Source: Nitrospinaceae bacterium (GTDB taxonomy: Bacteria; Nitrospinota; Nitrospinia; Nitrospinales; VA-1). Taken from it: a stretch of DNA of 64,000 nucleotides. The notes beneath the pieces are model-generated. The model saw nothing but the letters and a program-made list of their open reading frames with translations, did no database searches and had not been told where the DNA came from. The position numbers and the translations under genes were made by a program. Of this stretch, positions 34,285 to 42,184 are shown piece by piece; position 1 is the first letter of the stretch, and each line of letters opens with the position of its first letter. Location: NCBI GenBank assembly GCA_029261595.1, contig JAJDAZ010000069.1, positions 20,938-84,937 of the forward strand, read 5' to 3'.

Positions 34285-36795
34285 TTAATCCTGCTCGAGG
34301 GCGTGGAGCAGGGACGAGGTTGCAAATGCGCAGTCTGAAACCAACCGGACAATCAAGGTTGCCGTGATGGTTCCCAGAATACCGAAAGCCAGCCACGCCT
34401 GATCGAAAGCCGCCCATCCGGTCAAAGCGGCAAACAGCAATGTGAGGGTCATGACCACCGAGCAGCAATTGGGCCAGGCGCGAAACCGTATCAATTGTTT
34501 TCCTTCGCCATGTTCTTCAATGGCCATCAGCGTGCGCACCGAGCCGCACAAACCCCCTCGGATTTCAAGATCCCAGTCATTGAAGTTGTCTCCTCTAAAA
34601 ACCGGGGTGTTTTGTTTCTTTAAAAATTTCTCCAAAGAGCCCAACCTGCTTTCAGGGGCTACCCAGGTTTCACTCCACAGGGTGACAATCCGGCTCCACG
34701 GGAAAATAAACCGGGAGACCCCGCGGTACCGCCAGGGCGTGAGACCATGGCGAAGCCTGCCTGTCAAACGGGCCAGTGGCTGGATCAAATGTAAATACGC
34801 AGTGACCACTTGTTTCTTTATATTTTCCAGGCGCGACCGGGATGGGGTCGGAAAAGACGCCCGCCTGGCACTCCTCACCGCCTGCACCACCGGAAAAATT
34901 ACGGCAACCCCGAATAAAGGAAAGGCCCATTGCAGGGGCGTCCACCAGATGCCAATGAATGAAAACAACGCCAGGAAAGCGATCATGAAATACCATTCCG
35001 GCATCAGAGGCAAAGATAAAAGCGTTCCTGGAGTCCGCTCGTATAGAGACTGAAACAGCGCCGTGCCCCAGACGCCCTGGTAAACCCGGCCTTTGCCCAG
35101 CGACACCGGTTGCGTCAATCGTTTGCTATAAATGCGGCCTTTCCATTGCAAATGCCCAACAGAATTATATTTTTCCGGCCATTTTTGTTCCAGCAAAGCT
35201 TCTGCTTTGCCATAGCCCAGTTGCTGTTTCCAATAGGTCTTTACCGAATTCCGGCTGTGGTGCCAGACCACGGCGGCGGCTGTGAACCCAATGGTCCAAC
35301 CCTTTTCCTGCATCCGCCAGCAGACATCCACATCATCGCCCGCCGCCCGGTACCTAGGATCAAACCCGCCGATGGCCACAAGCGCTTCCTTGCGAAACGC
35401 CTTGTTGCACCCCGGAATGTGTTCGGCTATCAGATCCGAGATCAGGACGTGAGTCGGCCCGCCCGGGGCATTCGCCACGCAATCGGCAACCAGGCCTCCG
35501 CCCGGAGGGGCAATGTTGGGTCCGCCCACTCCGACAAAATCGGTGGTCATGAAAGTGTGCGCGAGATACTTGAGCCAGTGCGAATCGGGATAGGCGTCAT
35601 CATCAATGAAGGCGACAATTTCTCCGGTGGAGGCTTCGATTCCTGAATTGCGGGCATTGCTGAGCCCCCGGTTTTCCGTACTGATGAGCTTGAAGTCATA
35701 TTCCGCTACGATTAGGGGAGTGGCGTCGGTGGACCCGTCATTGATCACGATGACCTCGTAGTCCGGGTATTCCAGATACTTTAATCCTTCAAGAGTGTCC
35801 CGAATGGTCTTGGCCCCGTTCAAACTGCAAACCACCACAGAGATCCTAGGCCATTCAAGATTCGGCTGGAAGGAAATTTCCCCGAAGGCGCGCCGTACTT
35901 TTGCCAAAGCGGGCTTAGGCTTTCTATCCCTTGTGGTCAGGCCAAAATCCCAATCCTCGATTTCGTTTCCTCCCCGGTTCCATTCGTCCGTCCAGGCGAA
36001 AACAAATGCGCCAGCGCAACCAGACTCATAAGTTGTCTGGACCTGCCACTCCAATCCATCCGCCTGGCCCTCTTCCCCGTGCGACTGACTGTCTAATCCA
36101 ATTTCGCCCATCACCAGCGGCCTCTCGTCCGCGATATTTTGAAGACGCGCGAGATATTTTTTTAAGTTTTCTTTGGACTCCAGGTACACATTGAAACAAA
36201 CCAGATCGAGAAAGGGTAATTCCAGATATTCTGTCGTTGGAAAATTGACATAAGTGAATAAACCTTTCGGGTCCTCCTTTTTGCCAATTTTAACAAGACC
36301 TTCAAGAAACCTTTCGATCCTGTGTTTGCCGTGCCAACGAACGATGGACACCGGGATTTCATTGCCGATGGCATAACAAAAAATAGCAGGATGCTGAGCA
36401 CAATCCCTGACGGACTGCTTAAACCTTTCTTCGATTTGCCTGATTCGGCTTTTATCATCCAGAAACGCAATGTGTTGTTCCCAAGGCAGACCCACCATGA
36501 GCCTGAGACGAAATTCTTCCGCAAGATCCAACAGCCATAGAGGGGGAACGGTATACACCCGAACGGTATTCATTCCATTTGCGGCGATTTCCGCAAAATC
36601 GCGCTTGACGATTTCCGGTTCAGGAAACTGGGTGCCGTCTTCCCCGGGATGGAAGGTTCCATAAGTCACCCCGCGAATCCAGAATTTCTGATTGTCGATG
36701 AACAGGAATTTTCCACGCACCTCTGGACGAGGAAATGGCCGGTCAACAAGATTGGAATGAACCACCGGTGACTGTGGGATTTGTACGCGAACCAC
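34285..36795 (-). CDS. glycoside hydrolase (clan A-like) fused to family 2 glycosyltransferase and membrane helices
   Basis: 836 aa in three parts. Residues ~30-305 form a TIM-barrel-like glycosidase with NTVRVYTVPPLWLLDLA, acid/base E146 in IGNEIP and nucleophile E231 in VMGEIGLDS, as in clan A enzymes. Residues ~317-560 are a GT2 domain: SVVVCSLNGAKTIRDTLEGL, VINDGSTDATP, IDDDAYPD (DDD 398-400) and the GDDVDVCWRMQEKG acceptor-site motif. The rest has two or three helix groups (~600-660 and ~780-830), so the protein is membrane-bound. It is the first gene of the glycan operon. A synthase plus hydrolase in one chain would suit processive synthesis with trimming or transglycosylation; that is inference. 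Confidence 0.8.
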   Translation of the reverse strand: MVRVQIPQSPVVHSNLVDRPFPRPEVRGKFLFIDNQKFWIRGVTYGTFHPGEDGTQFPEPEIVKRDFAEIAANGMNTVRVYTVPPLWLLDLAEEFRLRLMVGLPWEQHIAFLDDKSRIRQIEERFKQSVRDCAQHPAIFCYAIGNEIPVSIVRWHGKHRIERFLEGLVKIGKKEDPKGLFTYVNFPTTEYLELPFLDLVCFNVYLESKENLKKYLARLQNIADERPLVMGEIGLDSQSHGEEGQADGLEWQVQTTYESGCAGAFVFAWTDEWNRGGNEIEDWDFGLTTRDRKPKPALAKVRRAFGEISFQPNLEWPRISVVVCSLNGAKTIRDTLEGLKYLEYPDYEVIVINDGSTDATPLIVAEYDFKLISTENRGLSNARNSGIEASTGEIVAFIDDDAYPDSHWLKYLAHTFMTTDFVGVGGPNIAPPGGGLVADCVANAPGGPTHVLISDLIAEHIPGCNKAFRKEALVAIGGFDPRYRAAGDDVDVCWRMQEKGWTIGFTAAAVVWHHSRNSVKTYWKQQLGYGKAEALLEQKWPEKYNSVGHLQWKGRIYSKRLTQPVSLGKGRVYQGVWGTALFQSLYERTPGTLLSLPLMPEWYFMIAFLALFSFIGIWWTPLQWAFPLFGVAVIFPVVQAVRSARRASFPTPSRSRLENIKKQVVTAYLHLIQPLARLTGRLRHGLTPWRYRGVSRFIFPWSRIVTLWSETWVAPESRLGSLEKFLKKQNTPVFRGDNFNDWDLEIRGGLCGSVRTLMAIEEHGEGKQLIRFRAWPNCCSVVMTLTLLFAALTGWAAFDQAWLAFGILGTITATLIVRLVSDCAFATSSLLHALEQD

Positions 36796-36930
36796 GATGC
36801 CCCCTTTAAAATTCAGGTTAATCTCAGAAAAATTGCATGGAACTTTATGTCCCTGATTTAAGGCCCATGCCTAACGAACTTGTAAATATTATTTAGAAAA
36901 ACCTAAATCCCAGGAAAAGGCAACACAAAA

Positions 36931-36952
36931 AAATGTGATACAAGCCACATTT
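36931..36952. promoter_or_regulatory. CRP/FNR-family-like palindromic site
   Basis: The 22-base site has AAATGTGAT, then six bases, then CCACATTT: half-sites TGTGA-N6-CCACA within AAATGTGA...CACATTT, very near the CRP consensus. It is 135 bases upstream of the GH-GT2 gene (minus) and about 360 bases before the saccharopine-dehydrogenase-like gene (plus). The 519-base gap 36796-37314 holds only this site and the doubtful short ORF below. Confidence 0.45.
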
Positions 36953-36975
36953 CCCGATGATTGGAGAGGTAAGCA

Positions 36976-37080
36976 ATGATCTGCAATTTTGGGCTTAATG
37001 TCAATGTAAAAGAAAGGATGCAAATCAATATATTAGCCAAAACAGGCTATCCTGCAACCGATAAAACTTTATTCACATAA
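36976..37080 (+). CDS. possible 34-aa short ORF
   Basis: ATG at 36976 is preceded by GGAGAGG with a 6-base gap, a strong Shine-Dalgarno. It encodes MICNFGLNVNVKERMQINIL and 14 more residues, ending before TAA. No motif or homology is recognised. It could be a leader peptide or chance; the AT-rich gap makes short ORFs common. Confidence 0.2.
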   Translation: MICNFGLNVNVKERMQINILAKTGYPATDKTLFT

Positions 37081-37314
37081 GCACTTTAACTTCAACCGAT
37101 TGCAATATTTTTTAAGCGCCTTCCTGGGCAATAATTGGCTTAAGGATATTCAACTTTCTCTCAGACGCTATCGGTCTGCTGAAAAACTTTCAGCCATCCA
37201 AACAAACTGGTCCTGGGAGTTCTTTTGTCCGAAGCCTATTGTCCCCGGCAGGAATTGGGCTTATTGTTAGTACAGGCAAAATTCGGTGTCGCAAACTTTA
37301 CGAAAGAGGAGCCC

Positions 37315-38397
37315 ATGCAGAAGAAAATCAACTCTGTTCTGGTCATTGGCCTGGGAAAAGTCGGTGCCCTGGTGGCCCGCCTGCTGGACGCGCATGGTTA
37401 CCAGGTAACCGGTTTGGATCGGGACGCTCACCCCGGACTGGGTTTTACGTCGGTGGTCGGAAATGTGGAAGACGTTCAGGTCGTTAGAACACATTTAAAT
37501 AATAACCAGGCGGTGGTGACCTGTCTTCCCTGGCATCTCAATCTACCGGTCGCCAGGGAAGCCCATATGGCGGGGTGCCATTATTTCGACCTGACAGAAG
37601 ATATCGCGACCACCCAGGAAATCCGGACGCTTGCCAAAACCTCTAAAGGCGTCATGGCGCCCCAGTGCGGTCTGGCGCCGGGGTTTGTGGGCATCGTCGG
37701 CACGGATTTATGCCACTCCTTTGAGACTCTGCGTAGCATCGAATTGCGCGTCGGCGCGTTGCCCCAACATCCGCGTGGCATGCTGGGCTATGCCTTTAAC
37801 TGGTCCCCGGCAGGGGTGGTCAATGAATACCTGAACGACTGCGATGTCATCAAGGATAAGACAAGAGCAAAAATACCACCAATGGAAGGCCTGGAAACCA
37901 TCGTCATTGATGGCGTGCAGCTGGAGTCTTTCACCACATCCGGCGGATTGGGCACCATGTGCGAAACGTTCGATAGCAAGGTCGAGCATCTCAATTATAA
38001 AACCATTCGCTATCCCGGACATTGCCAACTGATGCGGTTTTTCTTCAACGAACTTTTCATGAAAGAAAAACGCGAATTGGCAGGAGAAATTCTGGTGAAC
38101 GCAAAACCTCCAGTGAATGACGATGTGGTGTACGTGCACGCCGCAGTGGAAGGTTGGAAAGAGGATAATCTTTTTCGCGATGAATGGGTGCGGAGTTATT
38201 TTCCCAGGGAGCTTGCCGGAGACATGTGGAAAGCCATCTCGTGGACCACCTCGGCTTCGGTCTGCGCGGTGCTGGAACTGGTTTCAAACGGGGATCTTCC
38301 CGCCCAAGGGTTTTTGAAACAGGAAGAGGTTCCTTTGGATTTGTTTTTGAAAACGCGGACAGGTTCTTTATTTGCAAAGAATGCGGGAACCGCATGA
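37315..38397 (+). CDS. saccharopine dehydrogenase-like NAD(P)-binding protein
   Basis: 360 aa from the ATG at 37315, which has AGAGGAG just upstream; the ATG at 37225 would need an implausible leader. The N-terminal Rossmann site VLVIGLGKVGALVARLLDAHGYQVTGLDRD is followed by VVTCLPWHLNLPVAREAHMAGCHYFDLTED, the pattern of saccharopine-dehydrogenase-family proteins. Later GVMAPQCGLAPGFVGIVG and the central FTTSGGLGTMCET match the family's middle region. Substrate in this subgroup is unknown; roles include lysine metabolism or a carbohydrate/lipid reductase. It has no same-strand operon partner here. Confidence 0.75.
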   Translation: MQKKINSVLVIGLGKVGALVARLLDAHGYQVTGLDRDAHPGLGFTSVVGNVEDVQVVRTHLNNNQAVVTCLPWHLNLPVAREAHMAGCHYFDLTEDIATTQEIRTLAKTSKGVMAPQCGLAPGFVGIVGTDLCHSFETLRSIELRVGALPQHPRGMLGYAFNWSPAGVVNEYLNDCDVIKDKTRAKIPPMEGLETIVIDGVQLESFTTSGGLGTMCETFDSKVEHLNYKTIRYPGHCQLMRFFFNELFMKEKRELAGEILVNAKPPVNDDVVYVHAAVEGWKEDNLFRDEWVRSYFPRELAGDMWKAISWTTSASVCAVLELVSNGDLPAQGFLKQEEVPLDLFLKTRTGSLFAKNAGTA

Positions 38398-38412
38398 AAA
38401 GATAAGTTAGCG

Positions 38413-38433
38413 GGAAACCCTCAGGAGGTTTCC
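38413..38433. terminator. hairpin between converging genes
   Basis: GGAAACC pairs with GGTTTCC over a 7-base loop (CTCAGGA). It lies at the convergent stops of the dehydrogenase-like and winged-helix genes. No T-run follows in either direction, so termination is only suggested. Confidence 0.3.
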
Positions 38434-38831
38434 AATGGCAGTCCCAGTTCTTCCATGTTTTGATGCGCCGTTCGAACCTCACCGACCGCCAGATCAAAAA
38501 ATAAATCCAGTCGCTCTCTCATTTCCGGAGACAGGGAAACCAGTTTGGAGCGAGCGTCTTTTGGATTTTCTTCTTCGCGGATGAAATCTTGTTCGATGGC
38601 ATTTTCCAGATATTTGCCAGCCGTTTGAGCGCTCTTGATTCCGATCATGAATTTTAAAGCATCGGTCTTGCGAACCGGGCGTTCGCTTTTCCATATCTGG
38701 GTCAACAAATCCCAATAGGCGGCAGAGTAAAATTCCGGATCGCCCTTGAAAACGTCGAGCCAGTTCCGACCCACATGATCGATCATGTTCAGGTACTCTT
38801 TTCTTTGGTCACTGGTGTATTTGAGTTTCAT
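38421..38831 (-). CDS. winged-helix-like (MarR-type) regulator candidate
   Basis: The ATG at 38831 has AGGAAGGA close upstream, better than the start at 38849, giving ~136 aa. The sequence MIDHVGRNWLDVFKGDPEFYSAAYWDLLTQIWKSERPVRKTDALKFMIGIKSAQTAGKYLENAIEQDFI resembles a MarR-like core in which the recognition helix is KTDALKFMIGIKSAQTAGKYL and the wing region is DFIREEENPKDARSKLVSLSPEMRERLDLFF. It would bind DNA as a dimer. It is a single gene; the target is not evident. Confidence 0.6.
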   Translation of the reverse strand: MKLKYTSDQRKEYLNMIDHVGRNWLDVFKGDPEFYSAAYWDLLTQIWKSERPVRKTDALKFMIGIKSAQTAGKYLENAIEQDFIREEENPKDARSKLVSLSPEMRERLDLFFDLAVGEVRTAHQNMEELGLPLETS

Positions 38832-39025
38832 ACGATCCTTCCTCATCAATAAAATCGCCCGAATGTAGCAGATTTAATACATATTTACAATAAATGTTAG
38901 ATTTATTAATAAAGGTATTGTTATGTGTATCCTTATCTATTATCAAGGATTTCCCTTTAAAAATAAACCTTTATAATCTGCTCCCAAACGAATCAATAAA
39001 TTTGTAAAAAAATTTAAACATAGTA

Positions 39026-39054
39026 TTGACATCAAAACTATATGTAATTATAAT
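39026..39054 (+). promoter_or_regulatory. perfect-consensus sigma-70 promoter
   Basis: TTGACA and TATAAT separated by exactly 17 bases, both boxes fully consensus. It lies about 80 bases before the ATG at 39133, in an AT-rich gap (38850-39132) with no other gene. Strong, probably constitutive transcription of the His/Gly-rich gene is expected. Confidence 0.75.
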
Positions 39055-39132
39055 TATAAAACCTGGTGAGCAAAAAGTAAAGAATTAATTGCTCAATCAA
39101 GGCCCTTTATAATGTTTGCAGGAGGACGCGCT

Positions 39133-39573
39133 ATGAAAAAGACATGCTTAACTTTACTGGCGGTTTTATTTGTGTTTTCAGTCAACAGCAATGCATCGGC
39201 AACACCCAATAACCGGAATGGCAATTTAGCAGGGGCCAATCATAATCAAAATGGGTTCCATGCGGATAGCGGCGTGACGGTAAAACTTATCACCCGTGGT
39301 CATCATAATCGCGGTAACCATTACCGGGGTCACCGGCACGGCGGACACTACCGGAGTCATCGTTTCGGTTACGGAGGATTTCGATTCAATCATTACCATC
39401 CCCACTACAGGCCTTATGGTAATTACTACCAGAGACCCCACCGCGGCCATTACAGGGGTGGACACAGGCATTCGGGATACAACAATCACCGCCGCCACGA
39501 TAGAGGACATGATTACGGCCGAAATGACAGACGCGGTCGCGGAGGACGTTCATCGCATGACCGCCGTCATTGA
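39133..39573 (+). CDS. secreted His/Arg/Gly/Tyr-rich protein (146 aa)
   Basis: The ATG at 39133 has AGGAGG 6 bases upstream. A Sec signal peptide (MKKTCLTLLAVLFVFSVNSNASA) precedes a low-complexity mature region built of HYRGHRHGGHYRSHRFGYGG, FNHYHPHYRPYGNYYQR and GRNDRRGRGGRSSHDRRH. It has no Cys after cleavage. The composition suggests metal (Ni, Cu or Zn) binding or interaction with acidic polymers in the periplasm or outside; that is inference. Expression should be strong: perfect sigma-70 promoter, strong RBS and a strong terminator. I do not recognise a named family. Confidence 0.8.
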   Translation: MKKTCLTLLAVLFVFSVNSNASATPNNRNGNLAGANHNQNGFHADSGVTVKLITRGHHNRGNHYRGHRHGGHYRSHRFGYGGFRFNHYHPHYRPYGNYYQRPHRGHYRGGHRHSGYNNHRRHDRGHDYGRNDRRGRGGRSSHDRRH

Positions 39574-39672
39574 GTAGTCGGATGGTTCTATTAAATATGT
39601 TCTTGTCAGGGACACAATTTGTAACGGACGACTTTCGGGTACGTATTTTTTCCGCCCGAAAGCGTCCGCATG

Positions 39673-39706
39673 AAAACGGGGAATTTTCTTTAAATTCCCC
39701 GTTTTT
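39673..39706 (+). terminator. rho-independent terminator of the His/Gly-rich gene
   Basis: AAAACGGGGAATTT pairs perfectly with AAATTCCCCGTTTT (14 bp) over a 5-base loop TCTTT, followed by T-rich sequence. Confidence 0.9.
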
Positions 39707-39765
39707 ATTTTTCTTCACGGAAAGGCCCCGCTAAACTGTTACCTCATAGTCAACTGGACTTTAAG

Positions 39766-40197
39766 ATGACGGATTTAGAACAAATTTTAATGCGTCACCA
39801 GAGATGGTTTTTTTCCAAGGGCAACGAAGGGCAGAAAGCCGAGTTGGAGGATGCGAATCTGCAACGGGCCGATCTTAAGGGCGCCACCCTGGTGGAAGCC
39901 AACCTGCAGGGCGCGGATCTTAATCAGGCCAATCTGATAAAGGCGGACCTTCGCGGAGCCAATCTACTGGACGCCAATCTCAACGAAGCGCAATTGCAAA
40001 ACGCCAATCTGGAGGAAGCAGACCTGATGTGGGCCGATCTTAAATGCGCCAATGTTGCGGGCGCGAATCTGAACGGTACGTATCTACGGGGAGCCGACCT
40101 GAGTGGCGCGATTGGCCTGTCCCCCTCCCAGCTGGCCCAGGCGGTGGTCGATGAAAACACCCTTCTGCCGATTTCGGTCTTCGAGCGGCGCAATTAG
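39766..40197 (+). CDS. pentapeptide-repeat protein
   Basis: 143 aa. From about residue 28 the sequence is A(D/N)LXX repeats: ANLQR ADLKG ATLVE ANLQG ADLNQ ANLIK and onwards to ADLSG, which fold as a right-handed quadrilateral beta-helix. The N-terminus TDLEQILMRHQRWFFSKGNEGQKAEL matches a common cytoplasmic pentapeptide subgroup. No signal peptide. Some such proteins mimic DNA (for example Qnr/MfpA) but the sequence here gives no specific function. It stands alone, 60 bases after the terminator. Confidence 0.9.
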   Translation: MTDLEQILMRHQRWFFSKGNEGQKAELEDANLQRADLKGATLVEANLQGADLNQANLIKADLRGANLLDANLNEAQLQNANLEEADLMWADLKCANVAGANLNGTYLRGADLSGAIGLSPSQLAQAVVDENTLLPISVFERRN

Positions 40198-40241
40198 GCC
40201 GGCCCGGTAATTTCTTTCCCGCCCATTAATAGAAAACCCGC

Positions 40242-41018
40242 TTAAAAATCCCGCACCCGTTCCACCAGTTCGGGATGATCGATGAAAGGATTGCGATTGC
40301 CCTGAACGATTTCGATGTCACTGTTTCTTTCTTCTTCCCACGCATCCGGCGGGTCTTCCAAATGCCATTGTCGCAACCGGTCTTCAAGACCTTCCGCTAT
40401 CGCGAATTTATATTGGCGGGACATGTAAAAATTGGCGCGGGCCATGTCACCCCTGATACCGAGCCTGGGGCTCAATTGTGGCTTGCCTTGATCACTGCAA
40501 ACTCTGTATTCATTCATTCCACCAAACACTGAGGATGTTTCCACCTCTTCCCCGTCGCTTAGGGAAATGGCAGGAAAAAGATTGTGCATGTCCGCCTCCC
40601 GCTTCTTGAATTTCTGCGAAAGCACATTGCAACAACGGGCTCCATCGTTTCCCGATAGCCGCCCCCGGCGGCACAGGGCTTCGTTCCAGCATTTCAAAGG
40701 TTTGGCAAAGACAGCCACCGGGACCGCGTGGACCCAGCTTAAAATTTTTCGCTCCTTCAGCTTTTGACCGCCTTTTTTTCCCTGGGCGCAAATCTGCGGC
40801 GCCAGTTGTTGAATCTTGTCGAAGGAGCATCCACAGTGGAGGGTTCTGTTTTGACCGCCACCCCAATAGATTTTCTTCAATTCTTTCTTCGATAATTCAA
40901 CGCTGATCATCTGGGAAGGCCTAAACAACCTGACATCCGCCTCTTGCGCAACCCCATCAATGGGGTAATATAATAGAATAGAGAAAATGATGACCCAAAA
41001 TCGTAATAAAGTGTCCAT
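40242..41018 (-). CDS. endonuclease I (EndA-like) extracellular nuclease
   Basis: 258 aa with a signal peptide (LLRFWVIIFSILLYYPIDGVAQEA). It carries the endonuclease I core: SKKELKKIYWGG near the start, SWVHAVPVAVF corresponding to WEHVVPA, then LFPAISLSDGEE and the C-terminal RGDMARANFYM and VQGNRNPFIDHPELVERV. Several Cys (CGC, CRRG, RCC) probably form disulfides in the periplasm. Endonuclease I cuts DNA/RNA non-specifically. It is on the minus strand facing the plus-strand msrP gene, with 90 bases between them. Confidence 0.88.
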   Translation of the reverse strand: MDTLLRFWVIIFSILLYYPIDGVAQEADVRLFRPSQMISVELSKKELKKIYWGGGQNRTLHCGCSFDKIQQLAPQICAQGKKGGQKLKERKILSWVHAVPVAVFAKPLKCWNEALCRRGRLSGNDGARCCNVLSQKFKKREADMHNLFPAISLSDGEEVETSSVFGGMNEYRVCSDQGKPQLSPRLGIRGDMARANFYMSRQYKFAIAEGLEDRLRQWHLEDPPDAWEEERNSDIEIVQGNRNPFIDHPELVERVRDF

Positions 41019-41108
41019 ATCGGAATTATAGCAAATTCCGTTCTTGAAATATCCTCAGGCGATTATTTTCAGACACCAGAGTGTGCGACCCATGAAAGGG
41101 TGAACTCA

Positions 41109-42098
41109 ATGAGTCAACTGATCCTCCCAAAAGCCTGGCAAAGGCCTGAAAAAGAAATCACCCCCGAACATGTATTCAACAACCGCCGTCATTTTTTAAA
41201 ACTGATGGGGTTTGCCACAGCGGGAATCGCCGGAGCCCTCGTAGCCCCTCCGGCGTTTGCCAAAGGCATGGAGGACAAGCTCGCTCAATGGATGACCGGC
41301 AACCATCTCACCTCCGCCCTGCCGCCGATTACCGAATTAAAACGCAACCCGGATTACACCATCCGCCGGGCTATCACAAAAGAAGACGCAGCTCTGAAAT
41401 ACAACAATTTTTATGAATTCACCGCAGAGAAAGAACTGGTCTGGAGAACCACCGACGCCTTCAAACCCAGGCCCTGGGAAATCACCATCGGCGGGCTGGT
41501 GGAGAAACCCGGCGCGTACGACATCGACGACTTCGTCAAACCCTTCAACATCGAGGAGCGCGTGTACCGCCATCGGTGCGTGGAAACCTGGGCGATGGTC
41601 GTGCCGTGGAACGGGTTTCCGTTGTCGGACCTGATTGAAAAAGTTCAGCCGAAAAATAATGCGAAATTTATCAAGTTCACCAGTTTCGACGACCCGACCG
41701 TCGCTCCTGGACAAAAACGTTTTAGCGATCTGCCCTGGCCCTATACCGAGGGCCTGACGATGGCGGAAGCCATGAACGAATTGACATTCATGGCCACTGG
41801 AATTTACGGACACAGCCTGCCCAACCAGCACGGCGCACCCATCCGTCTGGTGACGCCGTGGAAATACGGATTCAAAAGCATCAAGTCCATTGTGAAAATC
41901 GAGTTCACCGAAACCCGGCCCGCCACCTTCTGGAACACCCTCATCCCGAAAGAATACGAATTCGAAGCCAACGTCAATCCGGACGTGCCGCATCCGCGCT
42001 GGTCACAACGGCGGGAAAAGATGATCGGCACCGGAGACATCTTCGCCTCGATGAAATACAACGGCTACGGCGATTTCGTCGCTGACCTTTATGAATAA
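41109..42098 (+). CDS. msrP: protein-methionine-sulfoxide reductase catalytic subunit (MsrP/YedY family)
   Basis: 329 aa from ATG 41109; a GTG at 41100 is possible. A twin-arginine signal NNRRHFLKLMGFATAGIAGAL ends near APPAFA. The molybdopterin enzyme repairs oxidised methionines in the periplasm. The Mo-ligand Cys lies in YRHRCVETWAMVVPWNGFPL, and LPNQHGAPIRLVTPWKYGFKSIKSI is the conserved Mo-MPT site segment. Length is right for YedY. The heme partner MsrQ (YedZ) is not adjacent. An 86-base gap separates it from the protoporphyrinogen oxidase gene. Confidence 0.93.
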   Translation: MSQLILPKAWQRPEKEITPEHVFNNRRHFLKLMGFATAGIAGALVAPPAFAKGMEDKLAQWMTGNHLTSALPPITELKRNPDYTIRRAITKEDAALKYNNFYEFTAEKELVWRTTDAFKPRPWEITIGGLVEKPGAYDIDDFVKPFNIEERVYRHRCVETWAMVVPWNGFPLSDLIEKVQPKNNAKFIKFTSFDDPTVAPGQKRFSDLPWPYTEGLTMAEAMNELTFMATGIYGHSLPNQHGAPIRLVTPWKYGFKSIKSIVKIEFTETRPATFWNTLIPKEYEFEANVNPDVPHPRWSQRREKMIGTGDIFASMKYNGYGDFVADLYE

Positions 42099-42184
42099 AA
42101 TAATTTAAACTTGTCCCTCTTATTGATCCAGCAAATATTTTTGATCCGATTGCACGATTTCCCCAAACCTGCCATAATGCCGGC

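Noticed and set aside
34272..34352. ATG 34352 as start of the ABC exporter
   Set aside because: It overlaps the GH-GT2 gene by 68 bases, while TTG 34271 has a GGGGG Shine-Dalgarno just downstream of that stop.
39226..39577. ORFs overlapping the His-rich gene on both strands
   Set aside because: They follow from its skewed codons; only the plus-strand frame at 39133 has a signal peptide, promoter and RBS.
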